From a bacterium (GTDB taxonomy: Bacteria > Planctomycetota > UBA1135 > GCA-002686595), in NCBI GenBank assembly GCA_024228395.1, contig JAAETM010000160.1, positions 1 through 33,433 on the forward strand: a stretch of DNA of 33,433 bases, read 5' to 3'. The notes under the pieces are model-generated. The model did not search any database. It saw only the letters and a list, made by a program, of their open reading frames with translations, and was not told where the DNA came from. A program made the translations under genes and the position numbers. Shown here piece by piece: positions 13,903-20,745 of this stretch (the stretch's first letter is position 1; each line of letters begins with the position of its first letter).

Positions 13903-15846
13903 ATGAGCTTCCAGATACCTCACACCTCTCGCACCGCTCCCCTTTGGATCCCCGGCTTGCTTCTCAGCGGGCTTTTCCTCAACGCTTGCACCGTGGACGA
14001 CGATGAGGGCAACAGCTTTGTTGCAAAAACCTTGGCCCATTCCGTGGCGGCGTCTTCACCCATTGCGGTCAGCGACCAATACATGGCCTTCCCTGCCAGC
14101 GAAGCGACCACAGGAGCAGGTGGAACGGACTTCAATGGCGACGGGGATTTCATCGACGGTGTGATCACCGTGGTGAACCTGGGAACCGATGCTGTGGTCC
14201 AGACCGGTGCTGCCCTGAACCCGGGAGTCGGGGATGAAGGCTTGGCTTGGGTGAACGGAGTGTTGTTCTTTGTGGTTTCGGAGTCTGCGGACGGAACCGA
14301 CTGGAACACCGACTCGGACATGGTCGACGACGTGTTGGTTTATTGGCACGCTGGCAATGCCACGGCCACTTTCTACGACACGCTCTCGGGTACTTCGATC
14401 TTTGAGTCGAATGGGGAGCTGTTTTATGAGTCCGACACCGCTGCGGTTGCTTTGCGGGATTCGGATCTGTATGCGGCGGATGTTCCCACGGCCGCCAGCG
14501 CTCCTTCCGCGCCGCGTTTGATCCAAACCTCCCTTGTGGATCCCGGGGGCAATGGAATCGATGTCTCCCTGTTGGGTGAGTCCAACGGTGTGCTTTGGAT
14601 GACGGTTTCCGAAGTGTTGGAATCTGGAAATTTGAATGGGGACGGGGATGCCTTGGATACTCGGGTCCTGGCCCTCATGGGGACTGGTTCCGGTGGCGTT
14701 ATTCAAGTGGTTCCCCAAACACTGCGCACGGATGCAGCCACCGTTGAAGTGCTGACCGATGGTGCGGACCGAATGGTCGCATACTTTGTGGATGAGATCA
14801 CGATGGGGGCCAACCTGAACGATCCCCTTCTTTTTGCCGGGGCTTGGAAGCCCAGCCAGTGTGTCGGTCATGAAGACGCGGACACCTTGGATGAGGTCCT
14901 GCACTGGTTGAACCTCACCGACTTCACCACGGGTCCGGTTGTGAATGCGCCCACTAACACCGGCCTTGTGGGTGGTGGACAGATCTACAGTCTGGGGGCC
15001 CAGTGGCTGGCTGTTGTCACCGATGAGAGTGACGAAGGTACTTGTGACCTGAACAACGATGGCGACACAGCAGATGAGGTCTTGCGCTGGGTGGAAACCA
15101 CGGCGGCACCCCTTCCGGTGACCGACGACACAAAAATCATCGCCCTGGACACCACCACCGCCGGAGGCTCCGGAGGCGTGATCGCCCTGAACGGGGACCT
15201 TTGGGTTGCCCTAGTGGACGAAGCTGCTGACAGCAATGATTACGACGGCGATCCGGGTAGCGACAAGGAGTTCCTTGGTGTTCTCGATCCCAATCTTTCC
15301 GGCACCGCGTGGAACTTCGATCAAGGCAGCGCCACCTTCATCCAGGTTTCCTGGATGGCGCAGGACCCGGCCTTGGATTTTCGTTTCCTGGCCGCGATGC
15401 GCGAAAGCTCCACCGGTATCGACCGCAACAGTGACGGCGACATCACGGACAGCATCCCGACCTTCCCGGTCGAAGGTGGCAACCCGCGCGAGCTGGACTT
15501 TCCCGGCGTCAGCGTCGCCGTGGAACGTAACAACGCAGGCATGACCACCCATGGCAACTACGGCTACTACCGTATTTCGGAAGCCGACCAACGTTTTGAC
15601 TACAACCTGGATGGGGATGAATCCGACACGATTCTCCAGCGTGTGGACTTGACCGGCGGGTCCCAGGCGACCTCCATGGGAGTGCTGGATAATCTGAATC
15701 GGGATTCGGTCATGGTGGGGCGTGGCACCAATCCCCAGGGCGTTGTCTGGCTCGCTCCCGAAAACATGGAGGGCGCCGCAGGCACCGACCTCAATGGCGA
15801 CGGCGATGCTTTGGATTTGGTCGTGCGCTACGCGCGTTTGCCTTAA
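13903..15846 (+). CDS. Lipoprotein with repeated Ca-binding-type loops
   Basis: The predicted product is 647 residues. The ATG at 13903 gives a lipoprotein signal (WIPGLLLSGLFLNAC, lipobox Cys near residue 28) followed by an acidic stretch TVDDDEG. Upstream codons in the same frame overlap the divergent intergenic region and are not signal-like. The mature protein is beta-rich and acidic and carries about nine loops of the form DxNxDGDxxD, from TDFNGDGDFIDG (residue ~75) through LNGDGDALDTR, CDLNNDGDTADE, DRNSDGDITD and YNLDGDESDT to TDLNGDGDALDL (residue ~628). Such loops resemble EF-hand or dockerin calcium sites, so calcium-stabilised repeats, possibly a beta-propeller, are likely. It should be anchored at the cell envelope facing outward. 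No catalytic motif is seen. It is monocistronic, with its own terminator directly downstream. Confidence 0.8.
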   Translation: MSFQIPHTSRTAPLWIPGLLLSGLFLNACTVDDDEGNSFVAKTLAHSVAASSPIAVSDQYMAFPASEATTGAGGTDFNGDGDFIDGVITVVNLGTDAVVQTGAALNPGVGDEGLAWVNGVLFFVVSESADGTDWNTDSDMVDDVLVYWHAGNATATFYDTLSGTSIFESNGELFYESDTAAVALRDSDLYAADVPTAASAPSAPRLIQTSLVDPGGNGIDVSLLGESNGVLWMTVSEVLESGNLNGDGDALDTRVLALMGTGSGGVIQVVPQTLRTDAATVEVLTDGADRMVAYFVDEITMGANLNDPLLFAGAWKPSQCVGHEDADTLDEVLHWLNLTDFTTGPVVNAPTNTGLVGGGQIYSLGAQWLAVVTDESDEGTCDLNNDGDTADEVLRWVETTAAPLPVTDDTKIIALDTTTAGGSGGVIALNGDLWVALVDEAADSNDYDGDPGSDKEFLGVLDPNLSGTAWNFDQGSATFIQVSWMAQDPALDFRFLAAMRESSTGIDRNSDGDITDSIPTFPVEGGNPRELDFPGVSVAVERNNAGMTTHGNYGYYRISEADQRFDYNLDGDESDTILQRVDLTGGSQATSMGVLDNLNRDSVMVGRGTNPQGVVWLAPENMEGAAGTDLNGDGDALDLVVRYARLP

Positions 15847-15868
15847 TCATCCGTTGAATTCCAAACGC

Positions 15869-15916
15869 GAGGCCATGCTTTTGGGTTGAATCCCCAAGGC
15901 CATGGCCTCCGTTTTT
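15869..15916 (+). terminator. Rho-independent terminator
   Basis: GAGGCCATG (15869-15877) pairs perfectly with CATGGCCTC (15901-15909). An inner stem TTGGG/CCCAA (15881-15885 with 15893-15897) closes a 7-nt loop. TTTTT at 15912-15916 follows two bases after the stem. It lies 23 bp after the lipoprotein stop. The 3' arm contains an ATG at 15902 that is in frame with the next gene, but this is unlikely to be used as a start. Confidence 0.7.
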
Positions 15917-15928
15917 GAATCGGCTCCC

Positions 15929-17014
15929 ATGCACATTATTCACGTGGACCCCGAGATGGGCTTTTCCGGAGGAGAGGTCCAAGTCTTCCTGCTCATCGAT
16001 GGGTTGGTGGAGCGTGGACACACCTGTACCGTCGTCGCGCAACCGGGGAGCGCCGTGGAGAAAGCCGCACGGGAACGCTATCTGCCCACGGTGAGTTTGC
16101 CCATGCGAGCGGATTGGGATGTGATCGCCGTGCGCAAGCTAACGAGGATTTTGGCTAAGGCCTGGCCGGATGTGGTGCACGTGCACACCGGGCGCGCCAA
16201 TTGGCTGGGCGGCTGGGCGGCCCACCGCGTGGGTTTGCCGGTGGTGAGCACGCGTCGCATGGACCGCCTTGTGAAACGCAATTGGAAGAACGGCCGCATC
16301 TACGGGAGTTTCGTCACGCAGACCGCTGCGATTTCGCCGGCGGTTCTCAAGCAGCTCCACGAGGGAGGCGTGCTTCCCCATTCCACAGAGTTGATTTGGT
16401 CGGTGGTGGACCCGGCTCGCTTGAAACCCACACGCATGCGCGCAGAAGTGCGGCGGGATCTGGAGGTGCAAGACGATCGTGCCCTGGTCCTGGCAGCGGG
16501 GGCCCTGGTCCCGCGCAAGGGTTACGACAGCCTGGTTCGAGCCATTTCCCGATTGCAAAAGCGTCCTGTGCTTTGCATCGCGGGCGGGGGGCCTGACCGC
16601 ATCGCCTTGCAGGCCCTGGCCGCCGAGCTCGGAGCGGGGGATTGTGTGCGATTCCTCGGCAAACGATCGGATATGCCAAACCTGCTTGCGGCCGCGGATC
16701 TGTTCGCCATGCCTTCCCATGCGGAGGGCTTGGGCATTGCGGCTCTGGAGGCCATGGCCGTCGGCTTGCCCGTGTTGGGCTCCGCCGTGGGAGGCCTGAA
16801 AGACCTGATCGTGAATGGGGAAACGGGGCTGTTACTGCCCCCCGGGGATGTGGATGCGTGGGCGATCGCCTTGGAGCAAATCTCAGCGGATCCCAAATGG
16901 CGGCGATCCATGGGACAGGCGGGCTTACGTCGGGTGCAGGAGTCCTTTCTGCCAGGTCGAATGGTTGATGGTTACGAGAAGCTTTATCGCAAGGCCCTGG
17001 AGAGACGGGAGTAG
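15929..17014 (+). CDS. GT4-family glycosyltransferase
   Basis: The predicted product is 361 residues, starting MHIIHVDPEMGFSGGEVQVF. This is the standard first strand and Gly-rich loop of a GT-B retaining transferase. The ATG at 15902 lies inside the terminator hairpin, so 15929 is preferred. The N-terminal acceptor domain contains DVVHVHTGRANWLGGWAAHR. The C-terminal nucleotide-sugar domain contains LAAGALVPRKGYDSLVRAIS, RKG serving as the phosphate-contact region. Near residue 264 is HAEGLGIAALEAMAVGLPV with the EX7E-type motif. The protein should be cytosolic and transfer a sugar from a nucleotide donor to a lipid or glycan acceptor; donor and acceptor cannot be told. It is followed 12 nt later by a GT-C-like membrane protein and likely cotranscribed with it. 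Confidence 0.88.
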   Translation: MHIIHVDPEMGFSGGEVQVFLLIDGLVERGHTCTVVAQPGSAVEKAARERYLPTVSLPMRADWDVIAVRKLTRILAKAWPDVVHVHTGRANWLGGWAAHRVGLPVVSTRRMDRLVKRNWKNGRIYGSFVTQTAAISPAVLKQLHEGGVLPHSTELIWSVVDPARLKPTRMRAEVRRDLEVQDDRALVLAAGALVPRKGYDSLVRAISRLQKRPVLCIAGGGPDRIALQALAAELGAGDCVRFLGKRSDMPNLLAAADLFAMPSHAEGLGIAALEAMAVGLPVLGSAVGGLKDLIVNGETGLLLPPGDVDAWAIALEQISADPKWRRSMGQAGLRRVQESFLPGRMVDGYEKLYRKALERRE

Positions 17015-17026
17015 GTTGATTCCCCC

Positions 17027-18534
17027 ATGAAACGTTCCCCGATTTGGTATCTCATTCCGCCGCTCTTGGCCCTCTTGCATGGGCTGTGGTTCCTGGGCAC
17101 GGGACCCGTCGACGATGATTACATTTGCTTCCGTTACGCTCGCAACTTGGTGCAAGGCCATGGATTGGTGTTCAACGTGGGCGAACGGTTTGAAGGCTTT
17201 ACGACCCCCCTGTGGGTTCTGATGCATGCGACTTGGCAGGCCCTGGGGGGCTCGTCGCCGCAGTTTTCGGTGGGGGTTGGCATCGCTGCGTTGGTCATAT
17301 GCTCATGGTTGTTAGCGAGATGTTCGAAGGCTGCTGATCGTTGGCCCCTCGCGGCTGTGGTTGTGGCCGCTGCACCTGCCATGGCGTGGCATGCGGTGGC
17401 GGGATTGGGCACAGTGCTACTAGCGGTCTGTTACCTCGCGGCGCACCTTGCCCACCAGCGGGCCGAGAAGGAAGAACGCCCTGCTGTGGGTGCCGCGATT
17501 TGGCTCGCAGTCGCATGCTTGATGCGCCAAGAGAGTGTGTTGTTTGTTCTTCCCTTCGCTTTCTCCAGGTGGAAAGCGGGGCACCGTCTCGTCCCCCTCA
17601 TTCCCCTCGCCGCACTCGTGTCCTGGACCCTGTTCCGCCTCGGTTACTACGGGCGTTGGCTGCCGATCACTTACCACACTAAAAAGCTGCCCATGGTTGC
17701 GGACTTGACCTACGGTTGGAACTATTTCTTGGAGGCGGGCCGCAACTTTGGCTTGCCCTTGTTGCTGTTGCTCGCTGCTTGGGGCGCCATCCGGGGGGGG
17801 GGCTGGGCACATTCAACGCGCGTTTGTGCGCCACCATCGGGGTGCTGATCTACAGTCTGTATGTGGTTTCGGTGGGGGGGGACTTCATGGTACTGTCCCG
17901 CTTTTTTGTCCCTATCCTTCCGCTTGCGATTCACCTGGCTTTCGAAAGTCTGCAGACCCAACGTCGGCTCACTTTGGCGCTGGCTACGGTCTTGGCTCTG
18001 GGCATGCAATGGAATCAGGTGCCCGGTACGGACTCCTTCGCACCGCGAAAGGAAGCGCGCTCCATTCGCCGGTTGATGCAGGAGGGTTTCAAGCATCGTT
18101 GGGCACGCTTGGGTGCCCGCTTCAAGGGGACGGTGCCCGCTGGTAGTTCTGTGGCCATTTCACCCATAGGGGCCTTTGGGTGGACTTCCGAGTTGCCCTT
18201 GGTAGATATTTTGGGCCTCACGAACGACAGCGTGTTGGACACGGAACCCGACTTGGATTTCGTTGCGGTCAAGGGCCATCACCGCAGCAACTACGACTGG
18301 ATTTTGGACAAAAATCCGGAGTACGTGATCCTGGGGAACGGGGTACGAGACCAGTTTGGGTTTTTTACGATCTGTCCTTGGGAGAAGAGCTTCTACCACT
18401 CCTTGAGGGAGGGCACGCGCTTCGCCCAGGGCTACCGTCGTGCGCAGATGCAAATCTCCGACGGCATGCCCTTGGATCTTTTCATTCGAAGGGACGTGCC
18501 CCTGCCCGCAGAGACTTCCTGGTGGCAGCCTTGA
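17027..18534 (+). CDS. GT-C-like membrane protein, frameshifted
   Basis: Two overlapping frames encode one protein of about 502 residues. The first starts MKRSPIWYLIPPLLALLHG and carries the conserved luminal loop DDDYICFRYARNLVQGHG then FEGFTTPLWVLM. That loop is typical of a GT-C family of polyprenyl-phosphate-dependent transferases related to mycobacterial AftB; the Asp run is the expected catalytic site. It is followed by several helices. A run of ten G (17793-17802) shifts the frame; adding one G, or removing two, restores LGTFNARLCATIGVLIY and the later helices. The C-terminal soluble part (SELPLVDILGLTNDSVLD, VAVKGHHRSNYDWILDKNP) also matches this family. The cause is either a homopolymer sequencing error or a true frameshift. 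The next gene starts one base into the stop codon (TGATG). Confidence 0.8.
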
Positions 18535-19346
18535 TGTGGTTCGGTTCCAAGATTCTGGTGACTTTCATCGATGAGGCCACGGGAGACGTTTTTGCCACAA
18601 CCAAAATGCGGGCTCGGGAGCTGCCTGAGGACCTGTCCATTCCGACCACCATGCACCTGGGTGGAGATGACTGGCAGGTGGTTAGGGCGCAGCCCAGCAG
18701 CCGTGCCCTTTACTCCAAATTACGTGCCCTGGAGCTGCGCATGAGTCGTGTGCTCGAAATCGAAGCGGGAGCCATCCTGTACAGCTTGCCAACGATCTGT
18801 GACGCGATCCCGGGATTGTCGCGTGAAACCGTGGACGGGTCGGAGTGCGTCTTGTGCGAGGACGATTGGCGTCAGATCGAACTGGTCAGCGCTTCCTGTT
18901 GCCGTGCTGTGGATCAAGAGATCGTGGAGATTCGGCAGGTCCAAAAGCTGGGAGAACCCGGGGGTGGCTGGCCCGAGATTCGAGTCCGTAGCAAACCGCG
19001 CGCGCCGCTCGTGGGGAATCTCGCGTTGCAAGAATTGGTCGATCGCATCGGCTGCGGCGGTGATTCCAGGCCCCTGGCGTACAGCGGGAGCCCCAGCCGG
19101 ATCGAACATGGCTTCGCCCTCTTATCCCCTGGTTGTTGCATCTATGGCGTGGCCCCGGCGGGGCGCGTGCAGGTGCTGGGCATGCATCCGGGGCCGGAGG
19201 GGGAGGCCACCCCCGAATCTGTGGCCCCCCTTGTGGCCCTTGCCGTGGACCATAACCTGGAGCTGGTGGACTGGTGCCACGGCAGGCGGTTCGGATCCCA
19301 GGATCCCATCTTTGCCCGGCAATTGGTTGAAAACTGTGCCAAATAG
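18534..19346 (+). CDS. Conserved-looking cytosolic protein, unknown
   Basis: The predicted product is 270 residues, starting MWFGSKILVTFIDEATGDVF at an ATG that overlaps the preceding stop as TGATG, so it is translationally coupled to the GT-C-like gene. There is no signal peptide or transmembrane helix. Visible landmarks are HLGGDDWQVVRAQP near residue 45, the pair ECVLCEDDWRQIELV and SASCCRAVDQEIVEI around residues 105-130, and a late SPGCCIYGVAP. The cysteines are clustered but do not form an obvious zinc-finger spacing. I do not recognise a family. Its location suggests a role with the two glycosyltransferases, but nothing in the sequence proves this. Codon use and coupling make it a confident gene of unknown function. 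Confidence 0.75.
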   Translation: MWFGSKILVTFIDEATGDVFATTKMRARELPEDLSIPTTMHLGGDDWQVVRAQPSSRALYSKLRALELRMSRVLEIEAGAILYSLPTICDAIPGLSRETVDGSECVLCEDDWRQIELVSASCCRAVDQEIVEIRQVQKLGEPGGGWPEIRVRSKPRAPLVGNLALQELVDRIGCGGDSRPLAYSGSPSRIEHGFALLSPGCCIYGVAPAGRVQVLGMHPGPEGEATPESVAPLVALAVDHNLELVDWCHGRRFGSQDPIFARQLVENCAK

Positions 19347-19394
19347 CCCGCTATGTTGGGAAGGATTCTGAATCCTCCCGGGGAAAGCCCCATC

Positions 19395-19442
19395 GCACGA
19401 GCTGGGGTTTGCTCCTCCGGATCCTGGGTCGTAGGCTCGTGC
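19395..19442 (+). promoter_or_regulatory. Inverted repeat ending at the start codon
   Basis: GCACGAGC (19395-19402) and GCTCGTGC (19435-19442) are perfect 8-bp arms with a 32-nt spacer. The 3' arm ends one base before the GTG at 19444. In mRNA the hairpin would occupy the ribosome landing area if that GTG is the start, and would lie just upstream if the GTG at 19459 is used. Confidence 0.3.
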
Positions 19443-19443
19443 C

Positions 19444-20745
19444 GTGCAGTGCATTTGCGTGAAAAACTTCGGCCCCAAGGTGGCCCTGTGGATCAGCCTC
19501 TTGGGGTTGCTTGTGGCCTGCGGCTCAGGGCAAAAACCGGTGCAGGCAGCAGGTCGAAAGCATGTGCTCCTGGTGACGGTGGAAGGATTGCGGGGCGATG
19601 CGGTTGGAGCTTTTGAGAGCTGGTTCAACGTTCCTGCAGAAACGGACGAGGGGGCGGCCCGCGCTAGCCCTGGCGGATCCGCCTGGACCCCCAATTTGGA
19701 TCGTTTGGCCGAGGCCTCTTTCACCTACGGTTACGCCCTGGCCACCAGCTCCTGGTGCGCCCCGAGCACGGCATCGATCATGGCCTCCGAGTATCCAAGC
19801 TACCTGGATTTCAAATCCCTGGAGCGCTCCTTGGATGGGGACCACACCACCTTGGCCGAGGTGTTGCGCAGCGCGGGCTGGAAGACGCGTGCTTTTGTGC
19901 AGCATTCATTCCTGCGCACCCGCTACAACTTGGACCAGGGGTTCGAGGACTACATGGTCGCCGAGGACGAAAGCTCCCGCGAGCGAGCCGCCACCACGGT
20001 GAGTCAAGCCGTGGAAGCGATTGGAGACCTGGGCAATACCTCGACTTTGTTATGGGTTCAACTGGGTGGCCTGGGCCCGCCCTTCGACCTGGGTGACAAT
20101 CAGCAGCCCCTGACCCGTTCGGAGTGGTTGCGCTATCGGGATCAATGGCAGCCGGAGGACCTCGAAGTCCTGCGCGAACGTTACAACGCAGGCGTGCAGC
20201 GCGTGGATCAGCAGCTGGGTCTCCTATTGGATGCACTCGTGGATTCGAGCAAGACCCAGGAAACGGTCATCGTCTGCGTGGCGAGCAACGGTTGTGAGCT
20301 ACTTGAAAAAGGGCACATCGGGGACGGCACATCCCTGGCGGACAGCCTGGTCCGCGTCCCCCTCATGATCTCGGTAGCTGGTACGCGACCGGGTGTCATA
20401 GAGAATCCGGTCTCGCTCGTTGATTTGGCTCCGAGCCTCTTGCGCTTGGTGGGTTTGAGCGCCCCGCGCACATGGCGCGGGGTTTCGGTTCTTCCCCGTG
20501 AACCCGTGCCCGACCGTTTCCTCTTCTCCGAACTGTCTCGAGCGCGCGAGCTGCGGGTCGCCGTTCGGGCCGATTACAAATTGGTGTTGGACCCGGAGAA
20601 GGGCACCCACCGCATGTTCGATGTGTTTTCAGATCCCCACGAAGTCCGCGACCTGTCCGTGCAGAAGGGTGCGCTGGCGCAAGAACTCCTGGGGGCCATC
20701 AAGAACTTTGAGGAAGGGTTGAAGCTTGAAAACTCCGATATCTAA
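19444..20745 (+). CDS. Sulfatase-fold lipoprotein, probably inactive
   Basis: The predicted product is 433 residues from GTG at 19444 (GTG at 19459 is an alternative). A lipoprotein signal (FGPKVALWISLLGLLVAC) is followed by the alkaline-phosphatase/sulfatase fold. HVLLVTVEGLRGDAVG has Glu where the first metal Asp is usual. SSWCAPSTASIMASEYPS near residue 104 keeps a Cys at the nucleophile position in a CxPST context. WVQLGGLGPPFDL lacks the usual D-P-H ligands, and VASNGCELLEKGH replaces the usual D-H-G-E. With several metal ligands lost, catalysis looks unlikely, so it may be a binding or regulatory protein. It should be anchored in the membrane and face the periplasm. The next lipoprotein gene overlaps its 3' end by 20 nt. 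Confidence 0.8.
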   Translation: MQCICVKNFGPKVALWISLLGLLVACGSGQKPVQAAGRKHVLLVTVEGLRGDAVGAFESWFNVPAETDEGAARASPGGSAWTPNLDRLAEASFTYGYALATSSWCAPSTASIMASEYPSYLDFKSLERSLDGDHTTLAEVLRSAGWKTRAFVQHSFLRTRYNLDQGFEDYMVAEDESSRERAATTVSQAVEAIGDLGNTSTLLWVQLGGLGPPFDLGDNQQPLTRSEWLRYRDQWQPEDLEVLRERYNAGVQRVDQQLGLLLDALVDSSKTQETVIVCVASNGCELLEKGHIGDGTSLADSLVRVPLMISVAGTRPGVIENPVSLVDLAPSLLRLVGLSAPRTWRGVSVLPREPVPDRFLFSELSRARELRVAVRADYKLVLDPEKGTHRMFDVFSDPHEVRDLSVQKGALAQELLGAIKNFEEGLKLENSDI

